Source: JAKATY01 sp038876335 (GTDB lineage: Archaea; Micrarchaeota; Micrarchaeia; Micrarchaeales; Micrarchaeaceae). Taken from it: a stretch of DNA of 15,538 bases. A model generated the notes under the pieces. The model was not told the origin of the DNA, searched no databases, and saw only the letters and a list, made by a program, of their open reading frames with translations. Made by a program: the position numbers and the translations under genes. Location: contig JAVYYS010000011.1 in the NCBI GenBank assembly GCA_038876335.1, positions 1 through 15,538 of the forward strand, written 5' to 3'. Below are positions 1-7,005 of the stretch, one piece after another; position 1 is the stretch's first letter; each line of letters begins with the position of its first letter.

Positions 1-87
1 AGCCCGAAAGACCTTGATCTCGCGCCATATTCGATGTCTGGAGATACTAAAACACTAGATGAAATAGAAGCGACTAAGGAGAAATAG
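1..87 (+). CDS. C-terminal fragment of an unidentified protein (5' end outside window)
   Basis: An open frame runs from the window edge to a TAG at 85-87. The 28 visible residues are polar and acidic (SPKDLDLAPYSMSGDTKTLD, then EIEATKEK) and look like a flexible tail. No domain can be recognised. The frame stays open after the TAG and continues directly into the zinc-ribbon gene that follows, so the two genes lie in the same frame, 36 nt apart, and are probably co-transcribed. Function unknown. Confidence 0.6.
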   Translation, partial: SPKDLDLAPYSMSGDTKTLDEIEATKEK

Positions 88-123
88 GATTGCTTGCATG
101 CAAATAAGCGGGGTTCGTTAGAG

Positions 124-252
124 ATGGAGCAGGAGGATGGCTATTTTTGCCTTGTATGCGGCACTAAAATGGTAAAGATGCAGACGTGCCATCTAAAATG
201 TCCAAATTGCGGAGCGGAGATGGACTGCAGCGATAAAGGAGGAGTATGGTAA
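124..252 (+). CDS. Small zinc-ribbon protein (42 aa)
   Basis: This short gene encodes 42 residues with two CxxC knuckles: C9-L-V-C12-G and C26-P-N-C29-G, plus C22-H23 between them and C35 near the end. Such a pattern normally folds as a zinc ribbon that binds one Zn2+ and mediates nucleic-acid or protein contacts. There is no room for another domain. The ATG at 124 was chosen as the first Met in frame; a TTG at 94, preceded by AAGGAGA at 76-82, would add 10 residues and is a reasonable alternative. It follows the preceding gene in the same frame after a single TAG, suggesting an operon or, less likely, a split or read-through protein. The precise role cannot be deduced. Confidence 0.6.
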   Translation: MEQEDGYFCLVCGTKMVKMQTCHLKCPNCGAEMDCSDKGGVW

Positions 253-301
253 AGGGAGGCGCACGCACAGTACGGCAAATATAATGCCAGTGGCTCTTGC
301 C

Positions 302-727
302 TCACCGACTATATATTATTGCAAGCAGGGATCCGACAAACGTAAGCACGAAACCAAGATAGAAACCGCCACCATTCAGGAGACTGAGTAATGAAAACGC
401 GAGCCCGATAATTGCGCTTGCCACTACCTTCCCTTTCTTATGGGAATTCAGGTTTATTGCAACACCTATCAACACAAGTCCGGATATAATCCCTATACTG
501 GCCGATGCCAAGATCGCCCTTGATATTACAGCGATTGGTATGTTTATATTGTATTTCGCCACGAAAAGTGTAGCCACTGTTGTGCCGGCTGTAGAAACGT
601 AGCCCAATGTAGCGGCACCTGCCAGAAGTATCACTACAGCCCCTACAATTACCAAGACAAAAGGTAGGCTGGGGCGCAGCACGCCTTCGCGTAACATCCT
701 ATTCTTCCTAGGCTTCCGAACCGCCAT
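302..727 (-). CDS. Four-helix integral membrane protein, function unknown
   Basis: The 141-residue protein starts with a strongly basic cytoplasmic N-terminus (MAVRKPRKNRMLREG) followed by four hydrophobic segments at about residues 21-43, 70-92, 99-117 and 119-139. The third and fourth are joined by a tight glycine turn (LLNGGGFYLG). Size and layout resemble the small uncharacterised DUF4064/DUF6114-like membrane proteins; no catalytic residue is visible. The frame is open 38 codons further upstream, but the ATG at 727 is preferred: the protein then opens with a basic N-terminus, and a TATA-like box (752-763) lies about 28-30 nt upstream, which implies a leaderless or nearly leaderless mRNA. 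It converges with the zinc-ribbon gene ending at 252. Confidence 0.65.
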   Translation of the reverse strand: MAVRKPRKNRMLREGVLRPSLPFVLVIVGAVVILLAGAATLGYVSTAGTTVATLFVAKYNINIPIAVISRAILASASIGIISGLVLIGVAINLNSHKKGKVVASAIIGLAFSLLSLLNGGGFYLGFVLTFVGSLLAIIYSR

Positions 728-751
728 AATAATCAATACATCATGTTCAGC

Positions 752-763
752 AAATATTAAAAA
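752..763 (-). promoter_or_regulatory. TATA box of the membrane protein gene at 727
   Basis: On the minus strand this reads TTTTTAATATTT, centred about 28-30 nt before the ATG at 727. That spacing is expected for an archaeal TATA box serving a transcript that begins at or next to the start codon. There is no Shine-Dalgarno sequence before the ATG, in agreement. Confidence 0.45.
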
Positions 764-962
764 CATTGCGAAACAGGATAAAAGCGCATTTGTGCCATGG
801 CGGCATTCGCAAGCAATTCCATACTGAAAATAAAAGAGCAAGAGAGATAGGGATAAAAAGCCTTCTTTCTAAAATCTTCTTAAGATAGGTGGATACTAAA
901 CTCCTGCCCAAAGCAGGCGTACAGGTGCTTTACTGCATTGCGGCATTGCAATCCTGCGCATT

Positions 963-1862
963 ATGTTTTGGGCTTTCGATTGGAACATGGGTGCTGTAAT
1001 GGGCAAACTTGACGCTATAGTTGGACCGATACTTGAAAAGTATGGCATACCGGCATGGGTTTCGCCGTTTATCTACGATTATATAAAAAGTGATCCAGTA
1101 AATGTAGTTAAAAGAGGGCTTAGCTTCATAGATACAAAGAGAAGGAAGGGCGAAGTTACGAAGAGGCAGATTTTACTGCCCAACGGCTATTCATTCAGCA
1201 TAAAATCTATAGAGGGGATACTCAGTGCATTCTTTTACATTGAAGATAGAGCTGCGGAGGTAGTAGATTACTGGTTCTCAATGCCAATCGGCCACGACTA
1301 CTCTGAATACAGGTACTATTTCCAGTCCCTAGCAAATGTAGATAGGAAACATGCCCGCGCAATAAAAAACCTTGCTGAAGGCATTGGCACCAAGATAGTT
1401 CCGGCAAAAAAGGAGGTGCAGGAAGTCTTTGATTTCCTCCAATCGATAGAACTGTGGCCTGAGAGGCTTATAGCCTCAGAAGTAATATTGAAGAGGGCAT
1501 ATGCAACGTTCGGGATAGTGTTTTATAAGGTGTTTTATCCTTCCTCGCCAGAGTTCATGCGCTCTTTCATTAAGGTGTTCCGTTCGGAGGAGCTGGAGAG
1601 TTGGGAATCGAAAGAGGTGAATAGAATAATAAAGGAAAAAGAAATTACCGAGTCACGCCTTCTTGAGTTATCGCGGAATTTATTGCGGCTAGCCTATAAG
1701 TCAATGTATGCATATATACCAATAGCAAAAAAGGAGAGAATAGAGAAGGAAGTGTCGCTTGTTATAAATGTCGCAATAGCACATCCACTTCAATTCCTAA
1801 AGGAGCATGGCGTGGACCTCGACGTCACCAAAGAAGTGAAGGAAATTACTATGAGAAAATGA
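963..1862 (+). CDS. Uncharacterised mostly helical protein (299 aa)
   Basis: I do not recognise this family. The protein is soluble-looking, rich in aromatic residues and long amphipathic helices, with no signal peptide and no P-loop. A ferritin-like four-helix bundle is one possible reading: YSEYRYYFQSL followed by DRKHARAI and then ASEVILKRAYATF resemble carboxylate/His-bearing helices, but a complete pair of ExxH motifs is not present, so a di-metal site is doubtful. ATG 963 is the first start after an in-frame TAA at 897. An internal ATG at 999 (MGKLDAIVGP) has a GGGTG five nt before it and may be the true start, giving 287 residues. No clear TATA box was found. It is transcribed divergently from the membrane protein on the left. 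Confidence 0.6.
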   Translation: MFWAFDWNMGAVMGKLDAIVGPILEKYGIPAWVSPFIYDYIKSDPVNVVKRGLSFIDTKRRKGEVTKRQILLPNGYSFSIKSIEGILSAFFYIEDRAAEVVDYWFSMPIGHDYSEYRYYFQSLANVDRKHARAIKNLAEGIGTKIVPAKKEVQEVFDFLQSIELWPERLIASEVILKRAYATFGIVFYKVFYPSSPEFMRSFIKVFRSEELESWESKEVNRIIKEKEITESRLLELSRNLLRLAYKSMYAYIPIAKKERIEKEVSLVINVAIAHPLQFLKEHGVDLDVTKEVKEITMRK

Positions 1863-2000
1863 CCGAGACGCTGTTAGGATCTAGTCCCGAAGTAGCAAAT
1901 AATAAATATGTTTTGCACAAAATCTTACTATAAACATTAATAGTTTAGTGGCAATTCTGCAATCACGCAGATGCTTATTTAGAAAAACAGGTTGATGGAT
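1863..2000. other. Intergenic region upstream of alba
   Basis: This A+T-rich gap contains a near-palindrome TTTTGCACAAAA at 1911-1922, directly preceded by AATAAATAT at 1901-1909, and a TATA-like CTTATTTA at 1974-1981. Nothing coding is seen. The near-palindrome belongs to the recurring TTTTGYRCAA element found at other gene starts in this window. Confidence 0.4.
1974..1981 (+). promoter_or_regulatory. TATA box of alba
   Basis: CTTATTTA lies about 24 nt before ATG 2001. This predicts a very short or absent leader and supports one of the more downstream start codons for alba. Confidence 0.4.
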
Positions 2001-2324
2001 ATGAACGAAACGCAAGAAGAAAATGAAGTTAGGGAAGCAGGAGGAGAAAAGAAAGGCGCGGACAACATAGTATATGTAGGCAAGAAAGCAACAATGAACT
2101 ATGTGCTTGCAGTTGTCACGCAGTTCAATGGAGGAGCTAATGAAGTAGTTATAAAAGCCCGTGGCAGAGCTATATCCAAAGCAGTGGACATAAAGGAGAT
2201 TGCGATAAACAGGTTCCTTCCAAACGTAAAGACAAAGAGCATAGAAACTTCATCTGAAGAGCTTACGAATGAGGATGGGACCAAATCAAAGGTTAGCACC
2301 ATACACATAACGCTTGCCAGATAG
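2001..2324 (+). CDS. albA: DNA/RNA-binding chromatin protein Alba
   Basis: Alba is a dimeric archaeal chromatin protein that coats DNA and also binds RNA; lysine acetylation weakens DNA binding in Sulfolobus. The hallmarks are plain: VYVGKKATMNYVLAVVTQFN with the paired lysines of the DNA-binding loop, KARGRAISKAVD forming the central helix, NRFLPNVKTKSIE, and the beta-hairpin ending KVSTIHITLAR. The core is about 87 residues and full length. Ahead of it is a roughly 20-residue acidic/polar tail (NETQEENEVREAGGEKKG) that typical Alba proteins lack. In-frame starts are TTG 1992, ATG 1995 and ATG 2001; the last is chosen because GGTTGAT lies just before it and the TATA spacing fits. The gene is monocistronic and converges with the CBS gene. 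Confidence 0.93.
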   Translation: MNETQEENEVREAGGEKKGADNIVYVGKKATMNYVLAVVTQFNGGANEVVIKARGRAISKAVDIKEIAINRFLPNVKTKSIETSSEELTNEDGTKSKVSTIHITLAR

Positions 2325-2338
2325 TGCAAATGGCCCCA

Positions 2339-2351
2339 TTTCTTTTTTATT
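2339..2351 (+). terminator. T-tract terminator of alba
   Basis: TTTCTTTTTTATT begins 14 nt after the alba stop codon, preceded by GGCCCC. Oligo-T runs are the usual intrinsic termination signal in archaea. The tract lies in the 32-nt gap between convergent alba and the CBS gene. Confidence 0.55.
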
Positions 2352-2356
2352 GATGC

Positions 2357-2743
2357 CTATTCTACAGACTTGATTAGGTCTGTAGCGCTTATTATCCCTA
2401 TGCACTTCATACTTTTTGCAGAATCAACTACAGGAATCCTGGTAAGGTTGTGGCTTACTACTTTTGCCACAATTTCGTTAAGCGGCTCGTCCTTGACCAC
2501 GAAGATAGGCTCCTTTGCGAACATCTTAATAGTCTGCCCTTCTAGATCGTTTTTGCTGTGCTTGATCATATAGTTGAGCAAAGTTGGCCCATCAAGCATG
2601 CCTACCAGCTTTTCCCCTTCTAATATAGGCAAAGTGTCAACATTTGAGGTTTCGATAAGCCGCGCGGCAGCAATCACTGTCGAACTGATCGATATCGCGA
2701 CAACTTTATCATCCATCAGATCATATGCTTTTTTTTCTTGCAC
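2357..2743 (-). CDS. Two-CBS-domain (Bateman module) protein
   Basis: The 128-residue protein is a tandem CBS pair and nothing else. CBS1 spans about residues 5-60 (DLMDDKVVAISISSTVIAAARLI, then DTLPILEGEKLVGMLDG) and CBS2 about 70-127 (FAKEPIFVVKDEPLNEIVAK, then TRIPVVD and CIGIISATDLIKSV). Such modules bind adenine nucleotides (AMP, ATP, SAM) in the cleft between the two domains and sense energy state or regulate a partner in trans. Translation appears to start at GTG 2743, preceded by GGTGGT four nt upstream; there is no in-frame ATG nearby. It lies 68 nt downstream of aIF2-gamma and is probably its last co-transcribed neighbour. Its ligand and partner cannot be told from sequence. Confidence 0.85.
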   Translation of the reverse strand: MQEKKAYDLMDDKVVAISISSTVIAAARLIETSNVDTLPILEGEKLVGMLDGPTLLNYMIKHSKNDLEGQTIKMFAKEPIFVVKDEPLNEIVAKVVSHNLTRIPVVDSAKSMKCIGIISATDLIKSVE

Positions 2744-2811
2744 AAAACCACCGCGTTTTGCATAACTCTAGAATTCACCATATTACCTAGCAATTTCCAT
2801 TAAAGGGGTAG

Positions 2812-4023
2812 TTACTCGATTATACCGTAGCCTGAAAGCTTCCATCTCTGTGAGAAGTTCCGCATCAATGCGATTTTTGTGCCCTTCTCCGCACAGACGG
2901 GCCTCCTCAGCTCAACTTCTATTAAATCTTTTTTGACCTTGGTCACGTGGCCTACTACCGTAGCTGTGGCTACACTGAGTAGGAGGGGCTCGTTTACCAT
3001 TATAGCTTTTTCTGGTATGTCTGGCCTGCTTAGCTTGTAGAATCTTAATGATATGCTACTAAGCGAGGGCGGCAACTTGCCCACATGTCCCGCAACATTG
3101 CCGACCATCGAATCGGCCTTAGTAAACGCTGGGTCTATCTCAGTAAGCACGCCTATAAGGCCGCCCGGCAGGGCCTCGTCGATATCTTCGCTGCCATTAT
3201 TTATACCTTTTATTTCGGTTATTACGGGCTCGTACTGCTCCCTCTTCGCTTCCTGGGATTTGTTTATCCCTGGCTTTATCTCTATTTCGTCCCCTACTTT
3301 AAACCTACCGCGCACTAGCGTGCCGCCTATCACTCCGCCGCTCAATGCGCTTGCATCTTTGCCTGGCTTATTTATATCGAAGGAGCGCGCTATGTACATA
3401 AGCGGATCTGAAGAAGTGTCAGCTTGCGGAATCGGAAGCTTCGTTATCATCTCCAATATGATGTCTATATTTATATCATGGCTCGCCACCACTGGAACTA
3501 TCGGTGCATTCTCTATCACACTGCCTTTAATGAACTCCTTTATTTGCCTGTAATGCTTTATGGCGCTCTCTTTATCCACAAGGTCCACTTTTGTCTGAAC
3601 TATTATTGCATTTTTTATACCGAGTGTGTTTATTATCATGAGGTGCTCCTTTGTCTGCTGCATTGGGCAGGGTTCATTCGCCGCAATCACAAAAAGTATT
3701 ACGTGTATCATGTTCGCTACCGCTATAGCGGTGGCCATCAGCGTTTCATGGCCAGGTGCATCAAGCATTGATATCCTGAGCAGTGGCTTTGCTTCTCCAT
3801 TGCACACGCTGCACTTTTCGTTTGTGGTATACGCTTCCGCGCCCTCGCAGCCCTCGCACTTCCTTATCACTGCATCCGCATAGCCGAGCTTTATAGTCAT
3901 GTTCCTCTTAAGGCTCTCGCTGTGCACGTCAGTCCATTTATGCGTTATGGCCTTGACAAGGGTGGTCTTGCCATGATCAATATGGCCAAGCGTGCCTACA
4001 TTTAGAACCCCTTGCCTCATCAT
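2812..4023 (-). CDS. eif2g: Translation initiation factor aIF2 subunit gamma
   Basis: The GTPase subunit of aIF2 delivers initiator Met-tRNA to the small ribosomal subunit. In the 403-residue protein, G1 is GHIDHGKT (13-20), switch 1 contains KRNMTIKLGYADA, the zinc knuckle uses Cys 56, 59, 71 and 74 (CEGC...CSVC), and G3 is DAPGH (88-92). The path ANEPCPMQQTKEHL is diagnostic of the family. G4 reads TKVD (144-147) instead of the common NKxD. Beta-barrel domains II and III follow, ending with a conserved KVGDEIEIKPG stretch and RWKLSGYG. The tandem ATGs at 4023/4020 are preferred; a TTG at 4032 would add three residues. A strong TATA box stands about 40 nt upstream, so the gene has its own promoter although it follows rps6e by 77 nt. 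Confidence 0.95.
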   Translation of the reverse strand: MMRQGVLNVGTLGHIDHGKTTLVKAITHKWTDVHSESLKRNMTIKLGYADAVIRKCEGCEGAEAYTTNEKCSVCNGEAKPLLRISMLDAPGHETLMATAIAVANMIHVILFVIAANEPCPMQQTKEHLMIINTLGIKNAIIVQTKVDLVDKESAIKHYRQIKEFIKGSVIENAPIVPVVASHDINIDIILEMITKLPIPQADTSSDPLMYIARSFDINKPGKDASALSGGVIGGTLVRGRFKVGDEIEIKPGINKSQEAKREQYEPVITEIKGINNGSEDIDEALPGGLIGVLTEIDPAFTKADSMVGNVAGHVGKLPPSLSSISLRFYKLSRPDIPEKAIMVNEPLLLSVATATVVGHVTKVKKDLIEVELRRPVCAEKGTKIALMRNFSQRWKLSGYGIIE

Positions 4024-4057
4024 ATTGTTCAATTAAATCACACAAAATAGAATCTGG

Positions 4058-4067
4058 GTATATAAAG
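4058..4067 (-). promoter_or_regulatory. TATA box of the aIF2-gamma gene
   Basis: Read on the minus strand this is CTTTATATAC, containing the archaeal consensus TTTATATA. Its centre is about 39 nt before ATG 4023, predicting a leader of roughly 13 nt. It lies in the gap between rps6e and the aIF2-gamma gene, so the latter can be transcribed independently. Confidence 0.6.
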
Positions 4068-4100
4068 CCAGTGCACTCTATTCATCCTCACAAGCCCTGC

Positions 4101-4481
4101 CTATTCTTTTTTTGTTGCTGGGCCGGTGGATTCCCCGTGCTTCTCCCCAACTTCAGCTTCTTCGATTATTACCGCATTCACCTGCGCTGTATTAGCGCTC
4201 ACGGCTTCCCCTACCACGGTCTGCCTCTTCCTTTCGCCTTTTTTGGATGAGGATTTAATTGTTTTGAGCAGACCGAGCTTCCTGCTCCCTTCTATCCCTG
4301 CAACCATGGGGAAGCCGCTGGTATCACTTCCCCCTGTTATCTTAAGCTTATGGCCTGGAACTCCTACGCTCTCACCTTCAATTACCTCTCCTATCCTCAC
4401 GCCCAGAAGCCTGCTTCTCGATGCCTCATCAAGCTCTATCTGGGTGCTCTTACCATTCTTGTCTGAATAGACCAATTTCAT
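4101..4481 (-). CDS. rps6e: Small ribosomal subunit protein eS6 (S6e)
   Basis: This is the archaeal form of ribosomal protein S6e, part of the 30S subunit body. It shows the expected beta-rich core: MKLVYSDKNGKSTQIELDE at the N-terminus, LLGVRIGEVIEGESVGVPGHKLKITGG in the middle, then SDTSGFPMVAGIEGSRK and the basic LKTIKSSSKKGERKRQTVVG. The family signature GGSDTSGFPM is intact. At 126 residues it matches archaeal homologues; the eukaryotic C-terminal phosphorylated extension is absent, replaced by a short acidic tail ending GPATKKE. ATG 4481 has a GATGAT site four nt upstream. It lies 57 nt after cdc48 and before the aIF2-gamma gene; S6e next to aIF2-gamma is a recurrent archaeal arrangement. 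Confidence 0.95.
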   Translation of the reverse strand: MKLVYSDKNGKSTQIELDEASRSRLLGVRIGEVIEGESVGVPGHKLKITGGSDTSGFPMVAGIEGSRKLGLLKTIKSSSKKGERKRQTVVGEAVSANTAQVNAVIIEEAEVGEKHGESTGPATKKE

Positions 4482-4538
4482 CGTATCATCTTATAAGTGC
4501 GTTTTCAATACCACTATAATTTTGCTGCCTATTGCTGC

Positions 4539-6695
4539 TTACCTGTACATGCTTTGAGGCTCCTCCTTGAACCTTTTTATCCTTTCGGCAAGCTCCTTCG
4601 GTACAGAAGGTTTGACCTCTTTTATCGCATTTTCGAAATCCTGCTTCGTAACCTCAAGCCTGTTTGCCCTTATCGCAAACATACCGGCTTCGCGCGTAAC
4701 ATTTTCTATCTCCGCTCCAGTGTAACCTTCTGTAATATTAGCCAGTTCCTCTAGCGACACATTCTTAGCAAGGGGCATTCTCTTAGTATGCACCTTAAAG
4801 ATCTCGTAGCGCGTCTCAGCATCTGGCATGGGTATCTCTATTATCTTATCAAACCTTCCAGGCCGCAGCAAAGCTGGATCTAGTATGTCGGGCCTGTTCG
4901 TCGCGCCGATGACTATAACGTTCTTCAGCTCCTGCAGACCGTCAAGCTCCGTAAGCAAAGTATCAACAACCCTTTGATTTACCATTGAGTCTTCTGAATC
5001 CAAGCCCCGCGCGCTTGCTATCGAATCTATCTCATCCATAAATATTATGCAGGGCGCAGCGAGCTTCGCCTTCCTGAATATCTCGCGCACCGCCTTCTCG
5101 CTCTCACCAACATACTTGCTAAGCAGCTCCGGCCCCTTTATTGATATAAAGTTACTTTCTCTCTCAGTTGCTACTGCTTTGGCAAGCAGCGTTTTGCCGG
5201 TGCCCGGCGGGCCAACTAGTATTAGCCCTTTTATAGGCCGTATGCCTATCTTCTCGAACAACTCTGGGTTCTTTAGGGGTAGCTCTACAGCTTCCTTGAG
5301 CTCTTCTTTGACTGAGTTTAGGCCACCCACATCAGCCCAATGCACATTTGGCCTCTCCACGAACACTTCTCTGAGCGCGCTTGGCTGTATTGTGCCAAAT
5401 GCGTCGATGAAATCCTGGCGGGAAACGCTAAGCGTGGTTAGTATTTCGTTTGGTATGGACCTCTTGTCTTTTATATTTGGCATTATTCTACGCAGGGAGG
5501 ACATCGCTGCCTCGCGTGCAAGCGCGGCCAGATCTGCTCCTGTAAAGCCATGCGTCATATTCGCTAATTCATCTATGTTTACGTCTTCAGTAAGCGGCAT
5601 ATTTCTTGTGTGAATCTGCAGAATCTCCTTGCGCGCGTTCCTGTCAGGTACGCCTATCTCTATTTCCCTGTCGAACCTTCCAGGCCTCCTTAATGCAGAG
5701 TCAACGGCGTTAGGCCTATTCGTCGCGCCTATTACTATCACCTGTCCGCGCGAGCTCATGCCGTCCATAAGCGTAAGAAGCTGCGACACCATGCGGCGCT
5801 CCACCTCATTAGTCGCCTCTTCCCTGTTTGGGGCTATCGCATCGATTTCGTCCATAAAGATTATCGTAGGTGCCTTCTCCTTAGCTTCGTTGAATATCTC
5901 ACGCAGCCTCTCCTCGCTTTCTCCAACAAACTTGCTTACGAGCTGCGGACCAGAGATGTCTATGAAATGTGCATCGCTTTCGCCTGCCACTGCTTTGGCA
6001 AGCAGCGTTTTGCCGGTGCCCGGCGGGCCAAAAAGTAATACGCCTTTAGGCGGATCTATACCGAGCCTTTCGAAAAGCTCTGGATAGCGTATCGGCAGCT
6101 CTACCATTTCTCTTATTTTCTCCTTTTCATTCTTAAGGCCCCCTATGTCCTCGTAGTGCACATCTCCTATCCTTACAAGCGATTCAGATATCGGCTCAGC
6201 CCTTACTATCATTTCTGTGTTCTTCGTAACCTTTACTATTCCATGTGGCACAACCTGGGCCACTACAAAGCTGAACATATATCCGAACATAGGAATGGGC
6301 ACAACATCCCCTTTTGAGAGAGGGCGATCTTCAAGCCTGTTCTTGGCATATTCTGCGAAGTCAGGCGAAATCGGAGTGCGCTGATTCTGAGGAGGCGCAA
6401 GCACCACCTTCTGAGCCTCAACCACTTCTGCCTTCGTAACGAAAACCCTATCTCCTATCCCTATGCCTATGTTTTGCCTTATGTAACCGTCTATCCTTAT
6501 GAAGTCTAGTCCCTCATCCTGTGGATGGGCTTGCCATACAACGGCAGCGGTAGATCTCTTCTTGCCTTTTATCTCTATTATGTCACCAGAGATCACATTT
6601 AGCATCTTCCGCGCTTTAGAGTCAATTCTAGCAATACCCCTGCCATCGTCTGTAACAATCGCTCCTGCGACAGTTAGTTCTATCCCATTTACCAC
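4539..6695 (-). CDS. cdc48: Cdc48/p97/VAT family AAA+ ATPase
   Basis: A 718-residue hexameric unfoldase that extracts and unfolds proteins and can feed the archaeal 20S proteasome. The substrate-binding N domain (double-psi barrel plus four-stranded barrel) occupies about residues 1-180. D1 has Walker A GPPGTGKT (223-230), Walker B IIFMDE (278-283) and arginine fingers in RRPGR (336-340). D2 has Walker A 495-502, Walker B 550-555 and LLRPGR. Both ATPase sites look intact. The last three residues, Met-Tyr-Arg, match the HbYX motif (hydrophobic-Tyr-any) that docks ATPases onto the 20S proteasome. Translation begins at GTG 6695, which has AGGAAGGTG (minus strand, 6702-6710) six nt upstream. It heads the minus-strand block with rps6e and the aIF2-gamma gene. 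Confidence 0.96.
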   Translation of the reverse strand: MVNGIELTVAGAIVTDDGRGIARIDSKARKMLNVISGDIIEIKGKKRSTAAVVWQAHPQDEGLDFIRIDGYIRQNIGIGIGDRVFVTKAEVVEAQKVVLAPPQNQRTPISPDFAEYAKNRLEDRPLSKGDVVPIPMFGYMFSFVVAQVVPHGIVKVTKNTEMIVRAEPISESLVRIGDVHYEDIGGLKNEKEKIREMVELPIRYPELFERLGIDPPKGVLLFGPPGTGKTLLAKAVAGESDAHFIDISGPQLVSKFVGESEERLREIFNEAKEKAPTIIFMDEIDAIAPNREEATNEVERRMVSQLLTLMDGMSSRGQVIVIGATNRPNAVDSALRRPGRFDREIEIGVPDRNARKEILQIHTRNMPLTEDVNIDELANMTHGFTGADLAALAREAAMSSLRRIMPNIKDKRSIPNEILTTLSVSRQDFIDAFGTIQPSALREVFVERPNVHWADVGGLNSVKEELKEAVELPLKNPELFEKIGIRPIKGLILVGPPGTGKTLLAKAVATERESNFISIKGPELLSKYVGESEKAVREIFRKAKLAAPCIIFMDEIDSIASARGLDSEDSMVNQRVVDTLLTELDGLQELKNVIVIGATNRPDILDPALLRPGRFDKIIEIPMPDAETRYEIFKVHTKRMPLAKNVSLEELANITEGYTGAEIENVTREAGMFAIRANRLEVTKQDFENAIKEVKPSVPKELAERIKRFKEEPQSMYR

Positions 6696-6730
6696 TTGCT
6701 ACACCTTCCTGGTCTAAAATCTAATCCGTG

Positions 6731-6750
6731 TAATAAGTTATTTTGTGCAA
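6731..6750 (-). promoter_or_regulatory. cdc48 promoter with adjoining TTGCACAAAA element
   Basis: On the minus strand TTGCACAAAA (6741-6750) is followed directly by the TATA-like AATAACTTATTA (6731-6742). The centre is about 41 nt before GTG 6695, leaving a short leader that carries the AGGAAGGTG ribosome binding site. The TTGCACAAAA element sits at the position of a BRE or activator site. Confidence 0.45.
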
Positions 6751-6949
6751 TCCTTATTAATAGTTTGCGCTCCACTCCATGCGCTTACCGCTTCTCACCT
6801 TGCGAGCGCACAAAGAAAATTGGGAATGACGTATATCTATAGAATAAACATGACTTATTTTGTTGTTTAAAACTAAATATTTTACCATTGAATGGAAGCA
6901 TGCAAAAGGCATAGTTGTAACTGAGATGCCTATATTGGACAATAAGCGA

Positions 6950-6958
6950 ATTATATAT
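6950..6958 (+). promoter_or_regulatory. TATA box of the HMG-CoA synthase gene
   Basis: ATTATATAT lies about 52 nt before ATG 7006, predicting a leader of about 25 nt. AAGGGA (6996-7001), four nt before the ATG, serves as ribosome binding site. Confidence 0.5.
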
Positions 6959-7005
6959 CGTCACTTAAAATACTTTTCCTAAGCAAAGAGACAGCAAGGG
7001 ATAAC

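Larger units (their letters stand above)
6696..7005. other. 310-nt divergent intergenic region between cdc48 and HMG-CoA synthase
   Basis: The gap holds the cdc48 promoter on its left and the HMG-CoA synthase promoter on its right. The middle (about 6760-6945) is A+T-rich with no convincing gene: the only open frame there is 61 codons, starts with TTG, and has no recognisable content. I saw no tRNA or stable hairpin. Confidence 0.5.

Noticed and set aside
903..917. Short hairpin CCTGC/GCAGG and nearby GCATTGC repeats (935-941, 943-949)
   Set aside because: The stem is only five base pairs and the repeats are short; not enough to claim a regulatory RNA or operator.
3053..3553. 166-codon open frame antisense to the aIF2-gamma gene
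   Set aside because: It is fully covered by a certain gene on the other strand, has low-complexity Ser/Pro/Ile content and no ribosome binding site; a codon-bias shadow.
5047..6087. Two long open frames (188 and 152 codons) antisense to cdc48
   Set aside because: They mirror the two repeated AAA modules and read similar Ser/Leu-rich strings opposite the Walker motifs; shadows of the duplicated domain.
6757..6942. 61-codon minus-strand frame in the cdc48/HMG-CoA synthase gap
   Set aside because: TTG start, no ribosome binding site or recognisable domain, and irregular composition; more likely non-coding.
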